DNA from: Bacteroidota bacterium
GTDB taxonomy: Bacteria; Bacteroidota; Bacteroidia; B-17B0; Aurantibacillaceae
Direction of reading: 5' to 3'
Assembly: GCA_013298715.1 (NCBI GenBank)
Contig: JAAFIQ010000015.1
Span: forward strand, 48,332-112,331
Length of the DNA stretch: 64,000 bases
Shown: positions 30,291 to 38,768 of the stretch, in pieces
Numbering within the stretch: position 1 is the stretch's first letter
Layout: each line of letters begins with the position of its first letter
Program-made: the position numbers and the translations under genes
The notes under the pieces: model-generated
Seen by the model: the letters and a program-made list of their open reading frames with translations, nothing else
What the model was told of the DNA's origin: nothing
Databases searched by the model: none

Positions 30291-30311
30291 ACCTTTTTAA
30301 GGATAAAACTG

Positions 30312-30348
30312 AAAACCTCATTTGGAAATTTTCAAATGAGGTTTTTTT
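30312..30348 (+). terminator. Rho-independent terminator
   Basis: Perfect 13-bp stem AAAACCTCATTTG / CAAATGAGGTTTT with an 8-base loop, continuing into a run of T. It lies 22 bases after the type B surface-protein stop. The weak T run on the other strand means it may also end transcription of the converging lipoprotein gene. Confidence 0.9.
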
Positions 30349-30376
30349 GTTTTAGTAACATAAAGTTTTTATGTTG

Positions 30377-30655
30377 TTACGGTTGTTTTACAGTAACGCC
30401 GTTTTTATAATAAACAGTATCAATTTTTTTCGTGTAAGGATTATTATCTAAATCTGTTTCATACCATATACCTTGTTTTCTATTTTTGCTATCCATAATA
30501 TTTAAAGTATCTCCATTAGGCATTATTTCATAGGACCCAAGCTCAAAGGAATTTGATTCCTTTTGCTTAACAACCGCACTACTATTGTTGTTGCTACATC
30601 TGCAAAAGAGAACCGCTACAATTACAACAAGTGAAAGTTTAATTTGTGATTCCAT
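30377..30655 (-). CDS. Small putative lipoprotein
   Basis: About 92 residues from the ATG at 30655; a GTG 12 nt upstream would add four residues. A hydrophobic N-terminus ends in VLFCRCSNNN, so a lipidated cysteine near residue 18 or 20 is likely. The rest (ELGSYEIMPNGDTLNIMD, then KQGIWYETD) resembles small envelope proteins with a single YxMPNGDT-type repeat, but I do not recognise a family. It converges on the terminator behind the surface protein. Confidence 0.6.
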   Translation of the reverse strand: MESQIKLSLVVIVAVLFCRCSNNNSSAVVKQKESNSFELGSYEIMPNGDTLNIMDSKNRKQGIWYETDLDNNPYTKKIDTVYYKNGVTVKQP

Positions 30656-30687
30656 AAAAAGTTTCACATAGAAATTTTAAAACCATA

Positions 30688-31335
30688 TTATTTGCCTGCA
30701 TCTTTCAAAAACTGCGCTAAGCCACTATCGGTTAATGGGTGTTTTAATAGCGCAATAATTGCAGAGAGCGGGCAAGTGGCTACATCGGCACCAATTTTTG
30801 CACATTCAATAATATGCATTGGGTGGCGCACGCTTGCTGCTAAAATTTGTGTTTCGTAACCAAAGTTATCGTAAATGGTTCTAATATCTTCTATTAAAGT
30901 TAAACCATCAGTACTAACGTCGTCGAGCCTGCCGATAAATGGCGAAACGTAGGTGGCACCTGCCTTTGCAGCCAATAGGGCTTGCCCGGCACTAAATACA
31001 AGGGTGCAATTTGTTCTAATTCCTTTTTCGGTAAAGTATTTTATTGCTTTTACTCCTTCTTTAATCATAGGAACTTTTACTACAATTTGCGGATGTAATT
31101 TTGCCAATGCTTCTCCTTCGCGCACCATTCCTTCAAAATCTGTGCTTATAACTTCGGCACTTACGTCGCCTGTTACTATGTTGCAAATATCAACGTAATG
31201 TTTTAAAATGTTGGCATCACCTTTAATACCTTCTTTTGCCATAAGGCTAGGATTAGTGGTTACGCCATCTAAAACACCTAAATCTTGTGCTTCTTTTATT
31301 TGTGCTAAGTTTGCTGTATCAATGAAAAATTTCAT
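30688..31335 (-). CDS. Transaldolase / fructose-6-phosphate aldolase-type protein
   Basis: 215 residues, the short (TalC/FSA) transaldolase class. It transfers or cleaves a three-carbon dihydroxyacetone unit in the pentose phosphate pathway. Motifs are [17 protein letters not shown] and [13 protein letters not shown] at the N-terminus, the Schiff-base lysine strand [11 protein letters not shown] (about residue 85), the segment [19 protein letters not shown], and [15 protein letters not shown]. Sequence alone does not separate transaldolase from FSA activity, but the class matches enzymes annotated as transaldolase. A weak TTAATTTG box lies about 19 nt upstream. Confidence 0.9.
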   Translation of the reverse strand: MKFFIDTANLAQIKEAQDLGVLDGVTTNPSLMAKEGIKGDANILKHYVDICNIVTGDVSAEVISTDFEGMVREGEALAKLHPQIVVKVPMIKEGVKAIKYFTEKGIRTNCTLVFSAGQALLAAKAGATYVSPFIGRLDDVSTDGLTLIEDIRTIYDNFGYETQILAASVRHPMHIIECAKIGADVATCPLSAIIALLKHPLTDSGLAQFLKDAGK

Positions 31336-31412
31336 ATAATTAATTTTAGACTACCAAATTAATACTTATTTACAGCTCTATACAACCTTGTTTATTTTTT
31401 GTGAAAACTAAA

Positions 31413-32741
31413 TTATTCTTCGCCTGATAACCTTGCTTTTTCATAGTTAGGCGCTATTTGCAAGGTTTCATTATAGGCTGCTTCTTCATCTGAATAAACG
31501 TATTTAAAGAAATTGTATTTGTAAGATTCCCAGGTCATGCTGTCAAAATGTATTCTATTTCGTCTATACAAATCAACAGATTTAATGTTATGTATGGTGA
31601 GAAAAATAAAGACAACTGTAACAATTCGTTTTGCGGTTATAGTTTGTGATTTTATAGAGAAAAAGGAGGCAAATCCTATTAGTAAAAGCGGGTAAAACTC
31701 AATCATGCTACGGGCGCTATAACCACCACCAAACCACCAACACCACCAACTACTGCTCAAATAAATTAGTAGAACTAAACAAATTAAAGATGCTATAAAA
31801 AAAGGATTTTCTTTTCGTTTAACCCAAAGGCCGTATAGTGCAAAACAAATTAAAGGTGTATAGATAAACCAACCTTTTCTAAACCCAAATAAAAAGTTAA
31901 GAATATGAGGATTGTTAAAGAAAAATTTTTCGCCAACATAAGAATTAAAAAAATAACTGCCAGTAGAGTATTTCCAATAAAGCAGTTGAGGAATTAAAAC
32001 CAGTAAACCACAAAGGCTCATTATAATAAATTTTAGAGCATGTGTTTTTATAAACGTTGGCCATTCTTTTGTTCCAAAAAGTTGGTTGTTATAAAAAAGA
32101 AAACAAAGGATAAAAATTACATTGGTAGGTCTATTTAAAATTAGCAACCCAAACAACAAACCAATTGCAATACTCAACAAATTACTCGGTTGCTTAAACC
32201 ATTTAAGTGTGTAATACAAAAGCGTTACCAGTAAAAAATAATTGTAGCAATGCGGCATGCCTACTGCTATGGCTGTATATGCCAAATAATTTGTACCTAG
32301 ACCTATAGCAATTATGCTTAATGCAATAGCGGGTGAGTTAAAATTTAATAGCTTTAATAATTTAATGCTAAAAAACATGCCAGCTAAAAAGTAAAACAAC
32401 GTTGCGGCAGCTATTGCCATACTAAAGGGTAATTCGTAGCCTGTGCTATGGTTTGAAAACAGTAACGGAATTGCCATAAATGGCAGATTCATTAGGCTTA
32501 AACCATAGGTTGTTTTAATAACACATTTACCGTTTTGAAGTGGTTTGGCCCAGTACATTTCTCTTGCGCTATAGTAGGAAGTACTATCATGAAAAAATTT
32601 TAGTGATAAATCTTTTTTAACAAAGGTTGCCGGAATGTAAGCGTGGTAGGTAATTACATCAAAACTAATTTTATTTAAACCAAAACCACCCAAGTTGCCA
32701 CAAAGCCAAATGGTGTATGCAGCAACAAGGCTAAATGCCAA
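31413..32741 (-). CDS. Multi-pass membrane glycosyltransferase-like (GT-C type) protein
   Basis: 442 residues with about 10-12 membrane segments and a soluble tail (YSDEEAAYNETLQIAPNY). The first extracytoplasmic loop (DVITYHAYIPATFVKKDLS) has the acidic residue placement of GT-C lipid-linked sugar transferases, and the layout matches Bacteroidota 'glycosyltransferase 39-like' proteins. The acceptor is unknown. The first usable codon is TTG at 32741, but the same frame continues upstream as INWIKKNSIS without ATG, GTG or TTG. An ATA at 32771, 5 nt after a TAATTTCG box, is a possible non-standard start. Start uncertain. Confidence 0.75.
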   Translation of the reverse strand: MAFSLVAAYTIWLCGNLGGFGLNKISFDVITYHAYIPATFVKKDLSLKFFHDSTSYYSAREMYWAKPLQNGKCVIKTTYGLSLMNLPFMAIPLLFSNHSTGYELPFSMAIAAATLFYFLAGMFFSIKLLKLLNFNSPAIALSIIAIGLGTNYLAYTAIAVGMPHCYNYFLLVTLLYYTLKWFKQPSNLLSIAIGLLFGLLILNRPTNVIFILCFLFYNNQLFGTKEWPTFIKTHALKFIIMSLCGLLVLIPQLLYWKYSTGSYFFNSYVGEKFFFNNPHILNFLFGFRKGWFIYTPLICFALYGLWVKRKENPFFIASLICLVLLIYLSSSWWCWWFGGGYSARSMIEFYPLLLIGFASFFSIKSQTITAKRIVTVVFIFLTIHNIKSVDLYRRNRIHFDSMTWESYKYNFFKYVYSDEEAAYNETLQIAPNYEKARLSGEE

Positions 32742-32837
32742 GGAAATACTATTTTTTTTAATCCAATTTATAGAAACGAAATTAAACTAATAATTTTTAA
32801 TGGCATAGTTGAATTTGAATATTTTTGGTCAATAAAA

Positions 32838-32866
32838 AAATGCGGTAGTTTTTAAGTACCGCATTT
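32838..32866 (-). terminator. Rho-independent terminator (bidirectional)
   Basis: Stem AAATGCGGTA / TACCGCATTT of 10 bp with a 9-base loop. On the minus strand it is followed by a run of T, 21 nt beyond the stop of the OmpA gene. A second T run on the plus side makes it look bidirectional. Confidence 0.85.
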
Positions 32867-32886
32867 TGTTTTTTAAAGTTTATAAT

Positions 32887-35328
32887 CTAAAACTTCTTAT
32901 CTGTAGTTCCGTTTGATTTAAAGTTTACTTTCATTTCAACCCTTCTGTTTTTCTGTCTGCCAGCAGGCGTATTGTTATCAGCAATTGGTTTGGTAGAACC
33001 GTACCATTCTGTCTCTACATTTTCAGCAGGAACACCTTTTTTAACCAAGTAAGCTTTTACGGCTTTACTACGTTTTTCTGATAACAACATATTTTTAGCT
33101 TGATCACCTTGATTATCTGTATGACCAGCTAATTTCAATTTCCAATCTAGTTTATGTTCTTTCATTAATTTAGCTAAGTCGTTTAAGCTAGGGAATGAAA
33201 CAGCTTTGATAATATCTTTACCAGTTGCAAACTCTAAGCTTTCAAATGCTTTTTCTAAAATACGTTGTTCTTCTGCTTTCATTGGTGGAGGAGGAGGACA
33301 ACCTTTTAAATCAACTAAACCTGGCACTGTAGGGCAAGCATCGTCTTTATCGAACACACCGTCTTTATCGGTATCAGGATAAGGGCAACCTTTGTTTTCT
33401 TTAGGACCTTTAACATCAGGACATCCGTCTTCTTTATCTAACACTCCATCGCCATCTTTATCTGGGCAACCTTTGTATTCTTTAGGACCAAATACATCCG
33501 GACAAGCATCTAATTTATCAGGCGTTCCATCCGCGTCTTTATCCGGACAGCCCATGAATTCTTTTAAACCAGCATCATCTGGGCACTCATCTTCTTTATC
33601 CATGATTTTATCACCATCTTTATCAGGGCAACCTTTAAATTCAGCCAAGCCTTTTTCATCCGGACAAGCATCTTCAGCATCAGTAATGCCATCACCATCT
33701 TTATCTGGGCAGCCTTGTAGTTCTTTTATACCTGGTACATCTGGGCATTTATCATCTTTATCTTGAATATGATCGCCATCTTTATCAGGGCATCCCATAA
33801 ATTCCCAAACACCTGGCACCTCTTTACATAAATCTTTTTTATCACTCACTTTATCTTTATCTCTATCTTTTGGTCTGCCATAAGGGATAGGAACTTTAAG
33901 TAAAGCATAAAGGTTTGCTCCAAACATATCTGTTCTTAATAATCCAAGGATATTGTTTGTTCCAACAACTAAAGGCCCTAAACGTACCATCGAACCTAAA
34001 ATTAAATCTTCGCTACGACCCGCTGCTAAAGAGTTCCAGGATACTGGAAGTGTAAAACCAAACCATTTATGGTCAAAACGTGGCGCTAAACTTATGTTTG
34101 TAAAATCTCTTACTTTACCCTCACGATTAGGCGTTAAATTACAAAAGTTGGCCATTAAATTAACGTAAAATGGTTTCCATATATGGTAATCAACATTGGC
34201 ATTAATGGAGGTTGGTAAGAACATCCTAAATGTTCCATCGCCTTTTTGGCTCACAAATAAGTTGTTCATCAAAGTATCAAATCCACCTACACTATTTACG
34301 TCTATATCTTTAATATTCCAGCGGGTAATGTCGGCATTAAAATCGCTTGATAATGAGCCAGAGCGGAAGCGGATACTACCAATATCATTTACTGCAAAGC
34401 TTGCTTTTAATTTATATTTGTTTTGATCTTTACGCCATAAATCTTTTTCTCCATCCATTTCATATTTATGCTTTTCGTAATCTGGACGCCATTCGTAAAC
34501 GCCACCAATATCAAAACCTACCCCTGGATAAGATTGAAACTTGTATTTAATATTATTTTGGTCCCTAAAGTCTAGGTTATCTGAATGACCATATTTTACA
34601 TCAGAGTTAAATAACGATAATGTGTCTTGCGTATTAAAGCTATAATTCAAATCTTTAATAAAAACATAAGCAGCAGAGAGGCCTTGAAGTAATTTTACAG
34701 TAGCACCTGCTTTAAAAAAGTGTTGTTGTTTGTCAACAAATACGTGTGCGTAGCTTGCACCATATTCAGCCCAAGCCATTTGTTGTATACTTAATTTTTT
34801 GTTTTGAAGTTTAGTTACCCATAAACTTGGATAAATAAATTCATCAAAGGCCAGTCTTGCAAGTTCTGGCGAAATACCATCCACATTTACATAATTTCTA
34901 ATGCTCCAATTAAATGCAATTGCATTTTTTTTGTTTAAAGAAATCATAAACGATGGCATTGTAATGCGTGTAGCAGAATAAATGTTTTTGGTTTTACCAT
35001 TATCTACAGCCTTAAAATTATTTTTCCAATAATCGGGTGAATTTCTATCGGTGTTATCCCAACTGCTTGGAAACTTAATATTATTTGGGTCGGTTAATTT
35101 GCCTGTGTATTTTAAGGCTTCTCTTTTTACGGCAACGTAGTTGTTATCGGCGGTAAAATCAAAACCTAGTAACACCATGTCAAATTTCATTCGGTTATCA
35201 ACAATGTTAGCAGGGTTGCTATAAATGCCAACTACACCTGCGTAGTTACTGCTTTGTAAGCCCAAATAGTTTTGAGCATAAGCAAAGTCAGTTATTAAAA
35301 TTAGGCCAAGGAGGATTTTTTTAATCAT
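32887..35328 (-). CDS. OmpA-family protein: DUF5723 barrel, seven TSP3 repeats, OmpA C-terminal
   Basis: 813 residues from the ATG at 35328; a 19-residue upstream extension lacks signal-peptide character. Signal peptide to about residue 19 (ITDFAYAQN). The N-terminal DUF5723 region (about 20-485) is predicted to form an outer-membrane barrel. Seven aspartate-rich thrombospondin type 3 repeats follow (about 487-676). The C-terminal OmpA domain carries the peptidoglycan-binding motif LAGHTDNQGDQAKNMLLSEK and RQKNRRVEMKV. The protein should tether the outer membrane to peptidoglycan, with a calcium-binding spacer. A TATATTCG box with a TTG 18 nt upstream is a plausible promoter. Confidence 0.92.
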   Translation of the reverse strand: MIKKILLGLILITDFAYAQNYLGLQSSNYAGVVGIYSNPANIVDNRMKFDMVLLGFDFTADNNYVAVKREALKYTGKLTDPNNIKFPSSWDNTDRNSPDYWKNNFKAVDNGKTKNIYSATRITMPSFMISLNKKNAIAFNWSIRNYVNVDGISPELARLAFDEFIYPSLWVTKLQNKKLSIQQMAWAEYGASYAHVFVDKQQHFFKAGATVKLLQGLSAAYVFIKDLNYSFNTQDTLSLFNSDVKYGHSDNLDFRDQNNIKYKFQSYPGVGFDIGGVYEWRPDYEKHKYEMDGEKDLWRKDQNKYKLKASFAVNDIGSIRFRSGSLSSDFNADITRWNIKDIDVNSVGGFDTLMNNLFVSQKGDGTFRMFLPTSINANVDYHIWKPFYVNLMANFCNLTPNREGKVRDFTNISLAPRFDHKWFGFTLPVSWNSLAAGRSEDLILGSMVRLGPLVVGTNNILGLLRTDMFGANLYALLKVPIPYGRPKDRDKDKVSDKKDLCKEVPGVWEFMGCPDKDGDHIQDKDDKCPDVPGIKELQGCPDKDGDGITDAEDACPDEKGLAEFKGCPDKDGDKIMDKEDECPDDAGLKEFMGCPDKDADGTPDKLDACPDVFGPKEYKGCPDKDGDGVLDKEDGCPDVKGPKENKGCPYPDTDKDGVFDKDDACPTVPGLVDLKGCPPPPPMKAEEQRILEKAFESLEFATGKDIIKAVSFPSLNDLAKLMKEHKLDWKLKLAGHTDNQGDQAKNMLLSEKRSKAVKAYLVKKGVPAENVETEWYGSTKPIADNNTPAGRQKNRRVEMKVNFKSNGTTDKKF
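33297..33868 (-). repeat. Seven in-frame thrombospondin type 3 repeats
   Basis: Seven coding repeats of about 27 residues with the pattern DxDxDxxxDxxDxCPxxxGxxxxxGCP. The DNA therefore repeats with a period near 81 bp. Aspartates at alternating positions resemble calcium-binding TSP3 motifs, and two conserved cysteines per repeat could form disulfides. One unit reads DKDADGTPDKLDACPD. The differences between units show this is not a recent expansion. Confidence 0.85.
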
Positions 35329-35479
35329 GTTTAAAGGTTTTAGTTGATTTTTGAGGCGAATATAATAAAAAATGTTAATTAACAAGGGTTGAAATCAAAA
35401 AATGTGATGAAGCTGGGAGAAATAGTGCTGAAGATTGTTTTTGAATTCTGCATTATAATCATGATTGAGTATATCTCAG

Positions 35480-35540
35480 TCCCATCTATGATGAAATTTT
35501 TGATCAGATTTTTGGACTCTGTACTAAATACATTTGGTAT
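35480..35540 (+). repeat. Degenerate half of a MITE-like element
   Basis: The segment with ATCAGATTTTTGGACT and TAAATACATTTGGTAT is the reverse complement of the left end of the element at 63677, with the two blocks matching exactly. I see no left-hand partner here, so it is a partial or decayed copy. It lies in the 281-bp gap between the OmpA gene and the processing protease; the rest of that gap shows no gene. Confidence 0.6.
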
Positions 35541-35609
35541 AACTAAACAAATTAAGGAAAACACAAAGAGGTTAAATTAGAACTAAGCACATTGAAAAGA
35601 ATAAGAAAA

Positions 35610-37244
35610 TTAATTCGCTTTGATGCTCAAAACCTCAATTGCTTTATTAAAGGCATTATCATTACTATTAATGATCGGAAAATACGCATCCTTATCAAAC
35701 AAAACCCTGCCAATTAACGCTTTTAATATTACAGGCAAACCTTTCATGTTTGCCGTAACTTTGTAATTAATTTTTTTGTTAGCTAAATAATTATTTAAAG
35801 CACTCACTTCATTTTCGGATATAAGGTATGCTTTTACAAAATCATTAGGGTTGTTATATTTTGCCAATAATTGATTACGTTGTTTATCAACATAATCAAA
35901 CGCAAATGTATTAAGTGCGCCGCTAAAATAAATTCTGTTTACTATTTTATCATATCGAATTGTATCAAGTGGTACAAAAATGTCTGGCACAATGCCCCCG
36001 CCACCATAAACCGTTTTTCCGTTAGGTGTTTTAAACTGTTTTGTTTTATCAATTTTCATACTATCTGCGTTGTATAGTTCTCCGTTATTGTAACGTTGAA
36101 TTTCTTCGTCGTAATATTCATCTACGCCACCTTCGTATGATTTTTGTATGCAGCGCCCGGTAGGTGTATAGTAGCGGGCTATTGTAAGCCGCACCGCCGA
36201 GCCATCTGTTAAATTTACTTGATCTTGCACTAATCCTTTTCCAAAACTTCTTCTTCCAATTATAGTTGCCCTATCGTTATCTTGTAATGCCCCCGCTAAA
36301 ATTTCGCTAGCGCTCGCGCTCCCTTCGTCAATCAGAACTACTAAACCATTGTTCTCAAAACCCCCTTTTGAGGTGGCATTATACACTTTTTTAGGATGCA
36401 TTCTTCCCTCTGTATAAACAATTTGTAATCCTTTAGTTAAAAATTCATCGGCTAAGTCAACCGCAATTTTCAGGTATCCACCTCCGTTGTCTCGCAAATC
36501 TAAAATAAGTTTTTTCATTCCTTTTTTAGATAAATCGTTAAATGCTTTAATGTATTCATCGTAGGTGGTTTCGGCAAATTTGCTAATCTTTATATAACCA
36601 ATATCTTTGGTGGCCATATAGGCTATATCTAAGCTGTATAAAGGAATTTCTCCACGCTCAATGGCAAAAGAAATGGGCGATTTTACACCGCTACGCAAAA
36701 CCTTAATATTTACAATACTGCCGCTTTCGCCTCGCAATAATTTAAATACCTCTTTGTTTTTAATTTTTACGCCTGCAATGGATTTATTTTCCACTCCAAT
36801 AATTCTATCGCCTGATTTTATGCCAATTTTTTCCGAAGGTCCGCCAACAATTGGATTAATAACTCTTACTGTATCATCAATAATATTAAACTCAACACCA
36901 ATGCCATCAAAATTTCCTTCGAGTGGTTCGTTCACCATTTTTAATTCGGCTGCTGGTATGTAATCGCTGTGTGGGTCTAAACTCTTTAATAAAGTAGAAA
37001 TTGTTTTATTCTCTAATTGTGTTTCATTAATAGTATCAACGTACTGAGTTTGTATAAAATTGAGTAGGCTATTAATTTTGCTTCCGGCGGTAGTTTGGTG
37101 GTTGTAACCTGCAGGATTAGGACTGTTTTTAAACGTTAAAAAATAACCGAAACCTACACCAAATGCCAATACAAGCGCAAAATAAATTGGCATAAATGGG
37201 TTAATTTTTTTTGACGGTTTTTGTGAATCTTCTTTTTCTTGCAC
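35610..37244 (-). CDS. C-terminal processing protease (S41 family)
   Basis: 544 residues. An N-terminal membrane segment (18-36, MPIYFALVLAFGVGFGYFL) is followed by a periplasmic part. PDZ domain at about 105-180 (GNFDGIGVEFNIIDDTVRV, VGGPSEKIGIKSGDRIIGVE), then the S41 catalytic domain with Ser311 in GSASASEI and Lys336 in RRSFGKGLVQ, spaced 25 residues apart as in Prc/CtpA. It trims or degrades periplasmic proteins from their C-terminus. The start is GTG at 37244. It diverges from the Rieske-like lipoprotein gene, and their start codons are only 23 bp apart, so the promoters overlap. Confidence 0.93.
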   Translation of the reverse strand: MQEKEDSQKPSKKINPFMPIYFALVLAFGVGFGYFLTFKNSPNPAGYNHQTTAGSKINSLLNFIQTQYVDTINETQLENKTISTLLKSLDPHSDYIPAAELKMVNEPLEGNFDGIGVEFNIIDDTVRVINPIVGGPSEKIGIKSGDRIIGVENKSIAGVKIKNKEVFKLLRGESGSIVNIKVLRSGVKSPISFAIERGEIPLYSLDIAYMATKDIGYIKISKFAETTYDEYIKAFNDLSKKGMKKLILDLRDNGGGYLKIAVDLADEFLTKGLQIVYTEGRMHPKKVYNATSKGGFENNGLVVLIDEGSASASEILAGALQDNDRATIIGRRSFGKGLVQDQVNLTDGSAVRLTIARYYTPTGRCIQKSYEGGVDEYYDEEIQRYNNGELYNADSMKIDKTKQFKTPNGKTVYGGGGIVPDIFVPLDTIRYDKIVNRIYFSGALNTFAFDYVDKQRNQLLAKYNNPNDFVKAYLISENEVSALNNYLANKKINYKVTANMKGLPVILKALIGRVLFDKDAYFPIINSNDNAFNKAIEVLSIKAN

Positions 37245-37256
37245 AGTTTTATTTTG

Positions 37257-37264
37257 TAAATTTG
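37257..37264 (+). promoter_or_regulatory. TAnnTTTG -7 box (TAAATTTG)
   Basis: Perfect -7 consensus ending 3 nt before the GTG at 37268. It lies in the 23-bp space between divergent start codons, so the promoter for the plus gene overlaps the leader of the protease gene. Confidence 0.5.
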
Positions 37265-37267
37265 AGT

Positions 37268-37738
37268 GTGATTACAATTTTAAATAAGTGGTTAAAGTTA
37301 GGAATTTTGTTGAGTTTATGCAGCATGCTTTTGGTTAATTTAAGTTGTAATAAAAAAAAGAAAAAGGTTCAGCAAGAAGCAAATCACCCAGTACCTTATT
37401 TGCCAATTGATGTAACCATTTATCCTAACAACCCAAGCTATTTTCCTATACAAAGTATTGGAGGTTGGGTATATCAAGAAAATGTTGGTATACGAGGTGT
37501 AATAATTTATAGAAAATCAAACGAGGAGTTTGTTGTATTAGAACGCTCATCTACACACTTACCAGACAATCCAGCGGCGCGCGTAAAAGTAATGGGGAAT
37601 AATTTTGATTTGATTGATACGGTAAGCAATTCCAAATGGCGGATTTTTGATGGACAGGTTTTGCAAGGACCCGCCACTTGGAATTTGAGAATTTATGGAA
37701 GTTCTTATGATGGCAATAGGTTAAGGATCGTGAATTAG
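37268..37738 (+). CDS. Rieske-fold-like lipoprotein lacking Fe-S ligands
   Basis: 156 residues from the GTG at 37268. Lipobox LLVNLSC at about residue 25 followed by a Lys run. The mature part has the Rieske-like beta layout common in Bacteroidota lipoproteins (GGWVYQENVGIRGVIIYRKS, FVVLERSSTH, WRIFDGQVLQGPATWNLRIY). In ligand-bearing homologues the strand after ER(T) carries CP/CxH and the 'D-x-CCGS' turn; here those positions read SSTHLPDN and DTVSNSK, so all cysteine and most histidine ligands are missing and no [2Fe-2S] cluster is expected. Assigned by pattern recognition; no search was run. Confidence 0.6.
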   Translation: MITILNKWLKLGILLSLCSMLLVNLSCNKKKKKVQQEANHPVPYLPIDVTIYPNNPSYFPIQSIGGWVYQENVGIRGVIIYRKSNEEFVVLERSSTHLPDNPAARVKVMGNNFDLIDTVSNSKWRIFDGQVLQGPATWNLRIYGSSYDGNRLRIVN

Positions 37739-37770
37739 TTTTGTTACTCTTAAAACCTAGTACAAAAGTA

Positions 37771-37982
37771 ATACCAATTACGGTTAATACATAGTCCAAT
37801 GTCGTGTCGAGTAAATTTTGCCTGCCTCTTGCAAAATTGTATCGAGACAATTGAAGCTAATTCTCCTCATTTGTTATTGCGTAGGTGTCTCGATACGTTT
37901 TTGCCAAAGAATCATTTCCAAGCAAAAACTACTTGACAAGACTAATTAAATTATTGGACTATTTAATTTTTGGATTTGGTAT
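37771..37982. mobile_element. MITE-like element, copy A
   Basis: 212 bp, bounded by ATACCAA and TTGGTAT. Nested inverted repeats: outer arms TAGTCCAAT and ATTGGACTA plus TCGTGTCGAGTA pairing imperfectly with TACTTGACAAGA, and inner arms GTATCGAGACA / TGTCTCGATAC (11 bp perfect). No ORF. Copy C at 60870 shares the same layout and most of the sequence. With copy B it fills nearly all of the 568-bp gap at 37739-38306. Confidence 0.75.
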
Positions 37983-38088
37983 AATTTTGGGTTTCAAATC
38001 AAAAAATCTTTAAACAAATTGGTTTGAAATTTTTTTACATCAATGTGCTGGTTTATCGTGCGATGGAAATTAACGCAAACTGAAAATT

Positions 38089-38307
38089 ATACTAAATACA
38101 AATATTAGTTAGTTCAATCTGTTATCTAGTCGCTTCGAGTAGCTTTTGCTCCAAGGTTTCCCCGCAAAAGCGTATCGAGAAGCAACATGATAGGCTTCTC
38201 CAGTCCCTTCTCGATACAATTTTTTTAGGAGGCTGCTTAAACAAAAACCGGTGCCAAAAAAAATTACTCGAAGCGACATTGGACTATTTGTTAAATGTAT
38301 TTGGTAT
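38089..38307. mobile_element. MITE-like element, copy B (variant arms)
   Basis: 219 bp, ATACTAAAT to TTTGGTAT. Same nested architecture as copies A and C but with changed arms: outer CTTCGAGTA matched on both sides, and inner GTATCGAGAAG / CTTCTCGATAC (11 bp). Where A has TGTC in each arm, B has CTTC, so pairing is kept. The right end meets the stop codon of the following gene. The 106 bp between A and B show no gene. Confidence 0.65.
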
Positions 38308-38768
38308 TAGCGGTTAATTGTTTCCAATAAATTCTTTCCGTATCTTATCAGGTTAATCGCCAGTTCTTGATTGCTGTTCGAATTAAAATCGGTGGGTTTA
38401 TCATTTATTGTCCACAGAAGTAAGGTTGTGTCATTTATAAAAAACTCTTCTTTTTCAACCATATTAAGTGTTACAGCGTTTTGCCAAATTTTGGCGCAGT
38501 AAACATATTTATTTTGATAGTAGTACCATTTTACTTGTTTTTGTAAAGAATTTTCAACGGTTTTTACCTCAATTATTTTTATGTTGCTTAATGTATCATT
38601 ATAATATTTTTTGTAGCTAACGCTGTCAACATACAAGGTTTTTACGTTACAATTTGCGAGACTAAATTGGTTTACAATTTCTGAAATATCATTTTTGTTC
38701 AAGCCTGTATTGGTTTGAGCAGCTGAGCTTGCTGTAATAAGGATAGATAGCCAAAACAATTTCTTCAT
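38307..38768 (-). CDS. Small exported protein, third gene of the sigma-factor unit
   Basis: 153 residues. A signal peptide ends near residue 18 (ITASSAAQT), so it is probably periplasmic. The mature part is mixed alpha/beta with LYVDSVSYKKYYNDTL and VKWYYYQNKYVYCAKIW; I do not recognise a family. Its start overlaps the stop of the membrane protein by 4 nt (ATGA), so it belongs to the sigma factor operon. It ends exactly at the border of MITE copy B. Confidence 0.7.
   Translation of the reverse strand: MKKLFWLSILITASSAAQTNTGLNKNDISEIVNQFSLANCNVKTLYVDSVSYKKYYNDTLSNIKIIEVKTVENSLQKQVKWYYYQNKYVYCAKIWQNAVTLNMVEKEEFFINDTTLLLWTINDKPTDFNSNSNQELAINLIRYGKNLLETINR

Noticed and set aside
33297..33868. 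Regular repeat that could be mistaken for a CRISPR array
   Set aside because: The period is about 81 bp without unique spacers and is a coding repeat of TSP3 modules.
35389..35580. 63-codon frame on the plus strand (MKSKNVMKLGE)
   Set aside because: It runs through the decayed repeat copy at 35480-35540 and has no family features or promoter; probably chance.
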